Shown here: piece after piece, positions 52,227 through 64,000 of the stretch | Numbering within the stretch: position 1 is the first letter of the stretch | Layout: each line of letters starts with the position of its first letter | Source: Garcia nutans | Taxonomy: Eukaryota > Streptophyta > Magnoliopsida > Malpighiales > Euphorbiaceae | Direction: 5' to 3' | Assembly: GCA_947685225.1 (NCBI GenBank) | Contig: CANTUV010000033.1 | Location: forward strand, 59,745,001-59,809,000 | DNA: 64,000 nt | Made by a program: the position numbers and the translations under genes | Notes under the pieces: model-generated | The model's input: only the letters and a program-made list of their open reading frames with translations | Databases searched by the model: none | Told to the model about the DNA's origin: nothing

Positions 52227-55200
52227 CAGTTGGCTCCAATATCAAAATTCTGCATAGAGAAAACAACAACACTCTTGTAATCTGGATATAAAAATGCAAG
52301 CACATTTTCCCCGTAGCTTATCCAATTTAAGAATTAATAAAAAAACAAAATCGCCTTCAAGATGGTAACTCGCTTCTTTAGATTCAAAACAAAACTGAAT
52401 AAAAATAAAAATGAAAAACAAAACAAAACAACGCTTTAAATAAACCTAAAACAACGCATCAAGCCCTATTATGCTCAAATTGATTCATAATTCAAACAAA
52501 ATGAGAACACTTCCAAAATAATAAATAATAAACAAAGGAATTCAACTTCGTCCAAATATGCAAACAGAAAAAAAAAAGGAAAGAGAAGACAAATTAATTT
52601 TCGAACATAATCCAGTCATTAAATTGAATCTGTAAATAACCACTACAATAAGTCCGCAACTCAGAACAACAACTAAAATTGAAAACAAACAATGTACATT
52701 GCTAGGTTGCGATAGTGCTAATTAAGAAATTGTATTAAGTTCATTATCAAAAAAATCTGAAAATTACAAGAGATTGAAATAAAAATTTTCACAAACTGGA
52801 GCTCAAAACCCGAATCAGAGTAAAAAGAAACATTACCATCAGATTTGAGCTTGAAATGAAGAGCGATTCCTCGGAGAGAGAGAGAGAGAATGAAGCCGAA
52901 GTTAAAGAGCTAAATGAAATAAGCTATTCTCGAGAATCTAGGGTTTGTAGAGCGATGCATTTAAAAAATGGCAGAAACCCGGGAAGATCGAGAAGATGAG
53001 GAAAGAATAAGACTGTGGTCAGTAGACTTCTGGCACAGTGGCACGTACTCTATGCTCCAGCTTCACGAGCCTTTTTTTTAGGTTACGAGTTCTGTGAAAT
53101 GTAATGGAACAATTTCTGAAATTCACGTGCCACTTTTTACATTTAGCGAAAGCTTCTCTTCTTTCTTTTCCTTAATTTTAAACAGATAATAAATGAATTT
53201 AAATTTTCAGCAACAAAAGGCAAATAGTTTACCAAAAAAATAGCACAATGCAAATTGGATTTCAGTGCCGATTTCAACTACCCCTATAAATGTTATAAAA
53301 TAAATTTAAAATATAATAATATATTTGATTACACAAAAAAAAATTAGTAAAGTTGGCTATATAATTAATAATACCATATTTATTTGCAAATAATTTATAT
53401 AAAATAAAATATTAAATCTATTAAATTTTACTAATCAGTTGATAAAATATTTTACTTAGAGAAATAGAAAAAATATTTTACTAAAAAATAAATTAAAAAT
53501 TCATATAACAAAAGATAATTAAACCTTTAATTTAAAATATGATAAAACAAGAAAGAGTTATTATAATAATAATATATGAATTACTTAATTTTTTTCTATA
53601 AAATTATGTTACAAATAAGTTAATATTTTTTTCAATTCATTTTTTCAATATTTTGTTATGTTTTTCAAACACAATAATATATTTTTGTAAAATATATTTT
53701 TTATAACTCACCAAATGCACTATAAGATTAATTTAAAATTACGTAAATTGATTTCATTATACTAAAATTTATTTTAAAAAAACCATAATTGTAACAAATT
53801 TCAAATACAATCTATAAAATTTTGGATTTATTTATGGAAAAACTATTTTCGATTGAAATTTGTATATGCAATTCTGATTTACATAAATCCAAGGAAAAAT
53901 GTCAGGTGTATTCATTCGTTGGTGGGCGTACAAAAGTATAAGCCCAGCTCCTTGAGAAATCCAGCCCATGAGGAAACTGTGATTTAAGCACAGGCCTTTT
54001 TACAAACCTACCCAATAATATTATAAATTTATCAATTTAGAAAAAATATTATTAAATTTATCAAACTTTTTTATCAATTTATAAATTTATTAAAATCATA
54101 CAGTATATATATATACAAAATTTATCATTAGTTTATTATTAATTTAACACATAATCATTTTAATAAATTAAACATACGTTTTTATAAAATTACTAAAAAA
54201 TTCCGTGTCAAAATAAAAATTTTGAAAAATGTGACATAATTTTGCCTTCAGTATATCTATCAAATGTTTATGTTTTTAATAATATATTAGTAAATAGAGT
54301 TATAAGTAGGGGATTTAAGGGAACCAATCCTTATTATTATACAAATAAATTAAATATGAATATGACTATAAAAATTTTGCTCTTGATGGACACTTATCTT
54401 TGCCTCTCTTCATTGTAATGATATTTTTTATCATGATAATGGTGGTCTTGCTTAAAAATGACATTTTTTTTTTCAAGTTAATTGTTTTGCTCAAAATGAA
54501 TTATTTGAATTTTTTCTTTTCATTCGATGTTCGTATCAAGTTATTGTGTTTGTTCAACTGAGTTATTTATTATTATTATTATATTGCATAAGTGATTCTT
54601 TTGTTCAAAATTCATAAATATCACATAAATGTAAAAGAATTAAAATTTATCTTTAAGATTTATAATTTTATTAAAAATAAACTATTGTTAGCTATACATG
54701 ATGTACTTGATTAAAAGAAAATACTATATATATAATATTAAATTTCATAAGTTTAAAAACACTGTAATTCTAGTAAATTAAAAATTCATTGATGCTATAT
54801 TTTTTATGATTTAAATATATACCAATATTGATTTAGGCTATATAATATCTTATTTTAATTCATATTGATAACCATTAGCTAGGTTGGATTTTCAAAAAAT
54901 ATTTCTATCCTCTCGCAATGTTCAATTCTTGTGACATTTTGACCCTAAAATAAATTGAATATAAAATTTATAATTTTTAAAAAAGAAAGGTATAAAAAAA
55001 TCACTGGGGAATATTCTCCAAATAGACGGTGCAACAAACGTCATTTGACTCGGAGAATCCTGACGAAGTGTTGAATACCTGGTAAAATTTGATAAAGACG
55101 TGGGAATAAAAATATATACTGATAAATAGTATAATAATTTTTTTTGTCAGTCAATAGTAATAAATTTGATAAAAATTATCTTCCAACAAAATTTTGATTA

Positions 55201-55840
55201 AAATTGTTAGAGATGGATATAATGAGAAATGATAAAATAAATATACACCTGTATCGAGATGTGAAATAGAGATTAAAAAATTAAAAAAAAATACTAATAT
55301 AAAAAAAAACACACGTGAAAGTACGTAAAAGGTCGGGGAAAATCTCATAGGGTGACGACCATTGAAGCAATCATCCAACAGCCCTACCATTGCATTGCAT
55401 AATTTTACAATGTATTATGTGTATTCATATTTTTCTTTTGTGGGTCACTGATTTTTGGTATGAATGTTAATAAATATAATATCCGTAAAAATTATGTTTT
55501 ATGAAAATTATCTTTTATGAATTTAAACACATTTAAATTTTAAATTATTTAAATTTAATTGTAGTTATACTTATATTTATCTTAAACTTATTTCACACTA
55601 TTTGTTTACTATCTGAATTTATTTAATTATCCGTTTAAATATAAAAAATTAAAATATATTATAAAATTTAAAATATAAATTATTTTTAATTAAATAATTA
55701 TAAATAAATATTTAATATTAACATAATTTTATTAAAAATAATTTCATACCATACATTTTTATAATTAAAATAATAAATAATAAATACATAATTAAAATTT
55801 TAATAAAATATAATTAATATATAATCGATTTCAGATAACA
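52227..55840. other. SUVH4-like 5' flank and AT-rich spacer
   Basis: Upstream of the SUVH4-like ATG there is a possible 5' UTR intron (acceptor ...tatgcag near 52,255, leader exon near 52,850-52,960). 53,150-55,840 is AT-rich, with small GC-richer patches at 55,003-55,090 and 55,310-55,400 that were not identified. Confidence 0.35.
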
Positions 55841-56110
55841 TGTTGTGAGCGAAAATTTTCTCCCCTACTCCCGGTGGAATGGTTCTTGCAATTTCGATAT
55901 TGTTTAGGCTCAGGGTCTTAGAGAACACGGACCTAAGCCCGGAGAAAATGGAGTAGCTATCCGGACAGGCCGGAAAAAAGAAATGGGTGGATGACTCGAT
56001 TCCAAGGAATCTCCAACCCCCTAATGGGTTCAGAAAGTTTACGTGTAGGGAAGGTGAAAAATGGCCCAGCACCCCCACAACGCCTGGTTCATTGTAACCG
56101 ACCTCCTTTG
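55840..56110. other. unidentified GC-richer fragment
   Basis: About 270 bp of balanced composition stands out from AT-rich surroundings (for example ctcccctactcccggtggaa and gggttcagaaagtttacgtg). One minus-strand frame stays open through much of it, but the product has no familiar motif. It is most likely a retroelement fragment. Confidence 0.3.
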
Positions 56111-56411
56111 CAAGTCTTAATATAAAATTCTTAAATATAATGATATTATCCATACTGCATGCAATCATAAGAATAAATAATTACTTTATTAAAATCACAA
56201 TAATGTCCAAATAAAATAAATAAATGGGCACGCATCCGAAAATAAAAACAAGTTCTTACACCGTTTATGTCTAAAACTAAATAGGACACCCACCAAAAGG
56301 TAAAAATATATCATTTACATTAATTTCAAAATATGAAAATAAATTAAATTTGCATAAAGATTAATTAATGAGGTACCCAATCATAGAAACATACATCTTA
56401 CAATTTTAACA

Positions 56412-56443
<32 letters not shown>

Positions 56444-56777
56444 CATCTATCTATGATAAACAAATCAAATGTTGAAATTAAATAAATCAATCATTAAAAC
56501 ATATAATAAACTATATAATCGAATTTAAAATTAAAATAAAGTAAATAAAGATACACATTTAAGTTTACATTTTGAATTAGGGATTCTAAGATTTTTTTAG
56601 GATTTTTAGATAGAAAATTAGAGTTTCAAACATCAAATATGATTTTTATGGGTATTTGGAATTAAACTAGGTTTTGACTTGCAAAACAAATATTATTATC
56701 ATTATTTTAAAAATATTAAACTACTTTGAAGGTATGGAAGATAGAATTAATTATGATTTTAGGTTTTAAGAAAACAA

Positions 56778-56970
56778 AATTTAGGGTTTGAAATTTTAAG
56801 AAGTGATTAGGGTTTGAGAAAACAGATTATGGTTTTGGAAAACAAGGTTAGGGTTTTTAATTTTAGAAATTAGGGTTTAGGTCATGGTTTTGGGATTTAG
56901 GTTTTATAAGTTAGGGTTTAAGGTTTAGAAAATAGGGTTTGGAATTTATGAAAATAAGATTAGGGTTTAG
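56778..56970 (+). repeat. degenerate telomere-like repeats (TTAGGGTTT)
   Basis: Seven tagggttt words occur within about 190 bp, mixed with variants such as ggttttggaa, ggtttaaggt and ggatttaggt, all in the same orientation. This resembles an eroded array of the plant telomere unit TTTAGGG. Confidence 0.6.
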
Positions 56971-57680
56971 ATGTTGGAAAAAATAAGCTACCGTGAAAAT
57001 TTTTATTAAATACTTAAAAATGAAACTACTGTTTATATGAAAAACTTTAAACGAAACTAACGAAACTGCTGTGGTATATTGGCTAAATAATCATGCACTC
57101 GAAAGAATTTAAGCTAACAGGTTACTGGACTCGTTTCATGTGAATAGCAAAATAATATCATTAATTCATGCTCCACATAAAGTGACAATAATTCAAACTA
57201 AAGGGGTATGACTTACTGGAATTAATCTTAGGCAAAGATCAGATGTGTTTCATATTAAAAATTATCAAAAACATATTATATTGAGTCAATCAATAATGTA
57301 TCATCATTTGTTGGCTCCACCACAATTGTGCCGTTGGAATTCTGGTCGAATAATACCAAGACAGTGTGTTCCCTGCCTTTGTCAAGTTATGTGTCTTTGA
57401 TCTTTCTTTTTCTCTGTTTTATTTTCTTGTTTATAATTTTTCTGTTGATGCTTGGTTGCTAGGGTTTCTCTCAGAGTCCAAAAGTCCGCTGTATCAACCA
57501 AAAAAATTAAAAAGTCTCCACACTCACTCAAAAAGATTAAAAGTACAAAGTTTTTTTCCAAATAATTGCCACCATCGTCCGTGTGTTTAACATTATTATT
57601 TATAGAAAAACAAAAAGATCTAATCCTATTTTAATAAGAAAATATCAACTGTTTAGGAAAAAATTACAAAACCGTATAAA

Positions 57681-57801
57681 ACAAGGTTTTGTCAATAATC
57701 GGCAGCTCGAGAGTTGCTGGGCTTGCGGGCTGGACGAACTGGGCAAGCCCAGTTGGTTGCTGCAGCGAATTGGGCACACGTTACTTAAGCCAAAACCTTG
57801 T
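57681..57801. repeat. nested inverted repeats in a GC-rich island
   Basis: Outer arms acaaggttttg (57681-57691) and caaaaccttgt (57791-57801) are perfect 11-bp complements. Inside them ctgggcttgc (57717-57726) and gcaagcccag (57743-57752) pair as a 10-bp hairpin with a 16-base loop. The island is GC-rich in an AT-rich area. Confidence 0.75.
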
Positions 57802-58059
57802 TGCGCCGCAGCGTGCCAGCGCTGCCACGCATCGCTCGCCTATCCATCCGATTTGTTATTTTTTTATTTTTTTTATTTTTATTAAAATAACTATTAAATA
57901 TTATAGGTAATTAAAATAATTAAAATATCACAAAAATTATTTTGGACTATCATATTAGACTAGGTCAAAAATTAAGGATCTATAGTTTGTCCCATGCTTG
58001 AATGATCTGAGAAGTTCAGTAGAAGAGAGTGAAAAGCAATATGACTTTGAAGAGATTTT

Positions 58060-58990
58060 GGATGAGGATGGGTACTCGAATTTGATTTGGGTACTTGGAC
58101 CCGAGACTGGGTTTGATTTGGGTACTCGATCTTAAACTGGATGTAGATACTCAACCTGAAACTATATTTGGATGCTTGATCCTAAACTGGATTTGGATAC
58201 TCGATCCTAAACTGGATTTGGATGCTCGATCTTAATCTGAATTTGGATGCTCGATCTTAAACTAGATTTGGATGCTCGATCTTAAACTGGATTTGGATGC
58301 TTGATCCTAAGCTGAATATGGATACTCGATCCTAAATTGGATTTGGATGCTCAATCCTAAACTGGATTTGGATGCTCGATCCTAAACTGGATTTGGATAC
58401 TCGATACTAAACTGAATTTGGATACTCAACCCGAGATTGAATTTGATTGAGTTCTCGACCCGAGGCTGAATTTTGGGTGCTCGACCCAATACTGGATTGA
58501 GGTTCTCAACCTGAGACTGATTTGGATTTGGATTCTGGACCTAAGGCTGATTTGGATGTTCCATCCAAGACTAGATTATGGATTTGGATTCTAGACCCGA
58601 AACTGAATTTTGGGTGCTCGACCCAAAATTGGATCTTGGATTTGGGTTCTCAACCCGAAATTGGATTTTAGGTGCTCGACCCAAAATTAAATTTTGGGTT
58701 TGGATTCTCTATCCGACATTGGATTTTGGGTTTGGGTTCTTGGCCCGAAACTGAATTTTGGGTGCTTGACCCAAAATTGGATTTTGGGTGCTCGACCCGA
58801 GATGAGTTCGGGACTCAAAAGTGATTTGGATTCTGGACCCGGTGGTGAATTCTAAACTTAAAAGTGATTTGAATTTTGGACTCGGTTGTGAGTTCTGGAC
58901 CCAGTGGTGAGTTCTGGACTCAAAAGTGATTTATTTGGACCCGATGGTGAGTTCTGGACTTAAAAAGTGATTTAGGTTATGGACTAAAAT
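58060..58990. repeat. 25-bp minisatellite and its degenerate extension
   Basis: From about 58,120 to 58,450 a 25-bp unit of the form tggatttggatactcgatcc plus taaac repeats about 13 times with small changes. From 58,450 to 58,980 related words (gattttgggtgctcgaccc, gggttctcgacccgaaac) continue with irregular spacing. No conserved open frame runs through it. It lies just left of the retroelement tract. Confidence 0.85.
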
Positions 58991-61320
58991 TTTAAAAGTG
59001 AGTTTGAAAATATTTTATATACGCATAAACTCAAAAAATTAAAATGGAGAAACTTTGCCCCCTGTGTAGGCTAAAACCTATGATTTTTCTATGTGGGCTT
59101 TGGTTGATGTTTGTAGATTGTCTAGTTTTTCGGACAAGCATGTATTTCTTCTTTTATAAAATGACTGGAGCTTCCTCAAGCAATGGGCTTTCCATGCTAC
59201 CTGATTCCATATCCGCTTTATAGTTACTTCATAGAATATTACTGTTTATTTTTTACAAAGAAAAATGGAGTGTGATATGCTCATGTATGCATGATATGCA
59301 TGAATAATACTTACAGTGGTTCCGCCGACTCACAGACCAAGGTGATCAGCTAAAGTGTTCTCATTGACTCCTTCTAGATGCTTGTTCAATTCTTGCTTTG
59401 AAATGACAGGATGCTTCACATTTATGGCTTTTATCTTTTAGATATTGAAAATATGAGTGGTGGAGATCCCAAGCTGCAGAGTTAGAGATACATCCATTTC
59501 AAACTATGTTTCCGCATGTCAGTTGGTAGCTTCTTCATGACCTTACCAATAATCATTTCCTTTGCCCAATGTGTTCTTCGAGTTTTGATGGTTCAACAAA
59601 CTTCTCTTAACTTGAAGGCTCTGTATATATTTATTATTTTTTTTAATTTTGATTTTAAAATCAAATGATGGCTTTGCCAAATTAATGCCAATTTATCTCA
59701 AGATTTGATTTTTCAAATTAACATATCTATAACATGACAACCCTAGTTACCGTACTAAACTCGGGAATCATTTCCATTTAAGCAAGAATTGTTGCATTTC
59801 ATATTGGCACATACACATTACTTGGCTAAAGGTCTCATTGAGTTTAAATATTATCTATCTCATATACATGCTTATTCAAACTATCTTCACTAATAGACTC
59901 TACCTACCAAGAGAGATCAACAGGTTTTTGATAGGCTTGAAATGGGGTCTATAAGGGACACAGTTAAATAAAGGCCATTTATAATTTGGAATCGTTGTGA
60001 CATTATGGGCAAATTCTTATACTACAAATTTCTTGTTTGAACTTTTAAGCAGTTGAAAGCATGAAAAGATAGAGCTTTGAACGTTCTCCCATCTTTTTGG
60101 CATTAACCTGGATCTTGATTGGGATAGTCTTTGCCCTTGCAAAAAGTTTGGTACCCAAATTCATTTCATTTCTTCTTTTACCTTTTCTTTCTCTTTATTT
60201 TTCTTACTCTTCCCTTTTCTTTTTCTTTATTTTATCATTTTGTCATTCTTCTCTGTAGGATTATTAAGTACAGGACTTTTAAAAACTAGATGGTCTTTCC
60301 CTTTTTTTCTCTGATTTTGATTGAATCTTTAGTTGGGTTGGACCAATTCAAGTCAAACTGTCCTTATAAACCAAATGGAAGCCTTTTGCTGCTTTAGGTA
60401 AAAGAGAACTCGGTTAGCTTTCTAAACTGTCTTTTTGGGTTATATTTTATTTTATTTTTTCTTCTCTTTTTTTGTCTTTTTCTTTTCTTTTTCCTTTTTT
60501 CCTTTTTCCTTTTTTTTTATTTTTTTAGGTTCTAGCTCTAACAGAATTATCTTATTTGTACCAACTTGTATTTCTAATAATGGATGAGTGGAGTGGTATT
60601 AATCTGCTTCAATCCTGACTTTATTTATGAGATTTAGTCTAATTCAGGTGAATTTAACTACCCTTATGATATTGAGAACTTCAACTACCCTTATGGTCTT
60701 AAAAACTTCAATTATCTTCATAGTCTTGACTATTCATTTTTTTCTTTGATCTTCTTACCTCTTCATTTTAGTGTTCATAAGACTTGTAAAAAGTATCACT
60801 ACAGCTCATGGTAAGTTGTTGGAGTTTGTAAGCTAATGAAAAGAAAGCTAAAATTTCATGAAAGTTCAAAGGGACAACTAGAGATTGATATTTAATAAGG
60901 TGGATACTAGTTGTTGGCTAACCAAACAATGCCTAGATCATCTCTTCCTTAAATAAGCAAAGTTCAATTTTGCCTCGAAAATTTGTCAAAGCATGTTCTA
61001 AGACTGACTAGGACCTGGACAAAGGTAATTATGTAGGAGCCCTCTCTAAGTAAGCATACACAACTCAATGTTATAAAATAATTCCCTCATCTAGTAAAGT
61101 CATTCAAATTATGATGCCTATATACATTAATTTATGAACATCAAGCTAGATTCTTCATTGGTTGCGCACCGAAACGAACAAAGACCAATAAAATTTTTGA
61201 TGAAAGTAATTTATTCAAACAACTTTAAATTTGAAAAACATGATTGTTCCATAAAACACCAAATAAAGAAAATAAAACAAAAAAAATAAACAAGTCAAGG
61301 GAAGTTTATTGAGTTAAGCT
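58991..61320. other. unassigned tract beside the gag fragment
   Basis: Mixed-composition sequence with long T-rich runs (60,170-60,530). In minus orientation it lies downstream of the gag fragment, where protease and reverse transcriptase would be expected; no such coding remnant is visible. It may be the non-coding body or 3' part of a pol-less retroelement. Confidence 0.35.
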
Positions 61321-62023
61321 TCTTCTCCTTTCACATCTTCAATATTCCCATCTCGAAAGAAGGATAAGACAAACCTTCCTCCAATCCTCCTCCTACCATA
61401 AAAGTTACTTGAGGTGGCACTCTGTTAAACTTAGGCAGATGATTGCTTTTGGTATTGGGCTTATCCGGCTCGGGTAGCTTGCCACTGCTAATCAAATCTT
61501 AGATCCCGTATCTTAGATGAGCACATTTATCCATCTCATGCCCTTGCATTTGATGAAATTGACAAAAGGCCTAGGTATTGAAGTTTGGTGACAGAGAATT
61601 ATGTAGCGGTCGAGGAGCTAACGGTTCTAATAATCCTTTCTTCTGTAGCTTGTGAAAAATCCAAGGTAGAGGTTTTATCAATTTTGAGAATTGTCTTTTA
61701 TTTCCTTGACCAGTTGCATTAACATCAACTTCCTGTTGCGTGCTTTGATTGCCCGATTGGTAGTTTCCTTTCTCATTCCTTCTTACTGAAAAGCGATTCT
61801 TCTCCCTTTCCTATTCTTTAATTTGCAGACCAGCTTGAAGAAGATCTTTGAAATCCCGGATGAGTGTATGAGACATCTTTTCACGAAGACTAGGCAACAC
61901 CCCTCTCACAGTCATCCTAATCTTATCTGACTCATCAAGCCTCTTATTGAGCAAAGCAGCCTTATTTCTTCATCTCTTTACATAATCAACAAAGTTCTCA
62001 TTTGGTCTTTGCCTAACGGTCTC

Positions 62024-63761
62024 TGTTGCGCTCGAATTAAGTACTACTATAAAGCGTCACTTGCAAGTATACAAGGTAGCTGTAGCAAAGGTGATCGCCC
62101 TAAGGTCGTTTCCCCAAGAAGGTGTGGTTCATAATAGCTTGATTGACAAATTATTTAAACGCGAGAGTTTGTTGTGTTGGAATGTAAAAGAACAATTTAA
62201 ACCTAAGATTAAGGAGTGTAGGGTTGATGTATGAAAGTTGTACAAGATCAAATCTATTCTTGGGAAGATGCCTAGGGTTATAGGTCAATTCAATCAAAGC
62301 TCAATTCTCAATTATCCATTAACATAACCTTGTAAATTAATTTGTTCCTTAAGGTTAATTAGTCAATTACCAATTCATTAGTTCTCACATTCATGAAATA
62401 GCAATAACCAATTATTTTACATTTGTAAATTAATGAAACCCTAGAACTTATATTTCTAATTCATTCAAAGGGTAGTCGATTGTATAGTTCCGATATCGAG
62501 TTTCACCTCTCGGTCCGTCATCCAATATTCAAAGATTAATAGGTAGCTAATCTATCAACCTAGCATTTAATACAATACAATCAACCAAAAAACAAGGTAC
62601 ATCAATGTAAATATCAAATCAAAGTATTCAATCAAATATACTACAAACCCTAGGCATGGGTATTTAGCTCAACATCATCAATTTAAAATATTCATTCAAC
62701 TCAATATAAATCAAATACAAATTGTTCATTGCAATATCAATTCTCTTAATACAACAAAAACAATATTGAAATGAATTAAAAGAGAGAATTGAAAAACCCC
62801 TTGTGAAGATGCCAAAAGTAGGATTACTAGTCTTCCTCCTAGCTCCACTTGATGTATGATGAAGAACTCAAGCCCTCTTCAATGGTTGATTCCCCTTTGC
62901 AATATGGAATGGAGCTTTCTCAAGTCACCAAACCTTTAGATGGAGTTTTCTCAAGTCACCAACTCTTCAATTGATTTTGCCTTTGAAAGATGGAATAGAG
63001 ATTTCTCTCAAGTCACCAAACCTTTCAATGAAGCTTCTTCAACCTTCAAGAGCTTGTTAACCCAATTTATCCCAAAGAACCTCAAAGATCTTATCAATGG
63101 AAGATGGAGAAGATGAAGATGGAGGATGAAGATGAAGGGACAAGAAGAGTATCACTCTCTCCCTTCTCTTTTTCTTTTCTCCCTTTCAAAACCCTAGCCG
63201 TCTCCTCTTTTTTTCTTTCGAGCAGAAGATTTTATAGAAATTAAGGGTGACACGGCCAAGTCAAGAGTGGCTTGGCCGTGTCTCTTGATTTTCCTTGGGA
63301 CACGACCTCTTTCTTTCTTTCTTTCTTTTCTTTCTTTTCTTTGGTCATAAGGGGTGACACGGCCAAGCCAATAGTGGCTTGGCCGTGTCTCATGTGACAC
63401 GGCCACAAGCTTGGCCGTGTCACATGAGTGTGTTTGCTTCTGCTTCTATTTTTCTCTTTCTTTGCTTTGGTCTTTGGTTTTGCTCTTTAGGTGAGACACG
63501 GCCAGTGGCTTGGCCGTGACTCTTGGCCGTGTCAAGCTCTGCCATTTCTTTACTTTGAGGTGACACGGCCAAGCTTCATTTGGCTTGGCCATGTCATGCT
63601 TGGTTCGTGCTATTCTTGCACTGTTTTGATCTTCCAAGGGTGTTTTTGCACCTAAACCTAAAACAAACACTTTAAACAAACTTAAAACAAAAATCAATCA
63701 AAACATTAACTAAAAACACATAAAAATCATACTAAAAACAAGTATAAAAATGATATAAACA
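62024..63761. mobile_element. solo-LTR-like insertion (TG...CA) with 5-bp duplication gtctc
   Basis: The 1,738-bp segment starts TGTTGCG and ends ATAAACA. It is flanked by gtctc at 62019-62023 and 63762-63766, and it splits a gag frame precisely, so removing it and one repeat restores the older reading. TG...CA ends with a 5-bp duplication are diagnostic of LTR elements. It contains no coding region and no internal second LTR, so it is best read as a solo LTR (orientation undetermined). Confidence 0.82.
63249..63595. repeat. array of five gacacggccaagc hairpins inside the solo LTR
   Basis: Five palindromic modules pair gacacggccaag-type left arms with cttggccgtgtc-type right arms: 63249-63282, 63356-63389, 63396-63421, 63495-63533 and 63562-63595. 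Spacers between arms are short (4-12 bases), and the modules are separated by pyrimidine-rich runs. Open frames crossing this block are by-products of the repeat. Confidence 0.85.
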
Positions 63762-64000
63762 GTCTCCACCTCCATTAGAGTAACTTTTAATTCAGCATTG
63801 TATCCATATTGTTGGATGAAGGCCTTATATAGCAAATTTTAACTCTTTTGAGTGCCATCATCTAAGGTATTAAACTAATTTTGGATAATAGGATTCGATG
63901 AGAGTATGGAGTACCTTAGAGTTTGAGCCTTATTAGCCCGAGCAGACTATATAGCAGTGATATACTGCTTCACATAGAGGTGAGAATTTTCGGTTCCATC

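Larger units (their letters stand above)
61321..64000 (-). mobile_element. Ty3/gypsy-type gag remnant, interrupted and truncated by the window edge
   Basis: Minus-strand gag sequence begins beyond the right edge, reads AFIQQYGYNAELKVTLMEVE near 63,770-63,850, is interrupted by an insertion at 62,024-63,761, and resumes with NFVDYVKRWRNKAALLNKRL and DESDKIRMTVRGVLPSLREK near 61,880-62,000. It continues to a Cys/His segment FCQFHQMQGHEMDKCAHLRY near 61,510-61,580 and stops near 61,330. In-frame stops occur in both halves, so it is non-functional. No pol region was found downstream. Confidence 0.75.

Noticed and set aside
58060..58990. CRISPR-like array
   Set aside because: Units are contiguous 25-bp tandem copies without unique spacers, in plant nuclear DNA.
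63194..63697. Minus-strand open frames rich in TRPSLWPCH-like words
   Set aside because: The repetition comes from the DNA hairpin array in the solo LTR, not from a conserved protein.

Overview
The window is nuclear DNA from a flowering plant, almost certainly a eudicot. Its genes have many short exons, its introns and spacers are AT-rich, and it carries plant-only families: a PPR-DYW editing factor, an auxin response factor, CORYNE, a VAN3-type ArfGAP, a trihelix repressor and a KRYPTONITE-type methyltransferase. The species cannot be fixed from this sequence. A rosid with an old genome duplication, such as a Euphorbiaceae member, would fit, but that is inference.

Layout. 1-2,075 (minus): 5' part of an intact NXD1-like gene running off the left edge. 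5,513-7,791 (minus): broken RARE1-type PPR-DYW gene. 9,008-13,633 (minus): broken ARF2-like gene with all 14 exons still recognisable. 14,211-15,060 (minus): broken, truncated CORYNE gene. 17,870-25,006 (minus): intact 19-exon SFC/VAN3 (AGD3) ArfGAP gene of 830 codons. 27,759-31,071: full-length but dead RTE-type LINE with a 16-bp target-site duplication. 35,269-37,261 (plus): probably broken gene of the At5g13310 type. 38,112-40,657 (minus): intact ASR3-like trihelix gene. 46,102-52,226 (minus): broken SUVH4/KRYPTONITE-like gene lacking its SRA domain. 53,000-57,680: AT-rich spacer with telomere-like repeats. 57,681-64,000: repeat-rich retroelement territory with a hairpin, a 25-bp minisatellite, and a Ty3/gypsy gag split by a 1,738-bp solo-LTR-like insertion that itself contains an array of hairpins.

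The notable picture is a gene block in decay. Three genes (NXD1, SFC, ASR3) keep perfect splice phases and open frames across about 4.0 kb of coding sequence. Five interleaved neighbours (RARE1, ARF2, CRN, the At5g13310-type gene, SUVH4) each carry several independent lesions. The order RARE1 - CRN - SFC - At5g13310-type matches Arabidopsis At5g13270 - At5g13290 - At5g13300 - At5g13310 (gene numbers from memory). I read this as one copy of a duplicated segment losing genes whose functions are covered elsewhere. For RARE1 the alternative is that the plastid accD editing site no longer exists.
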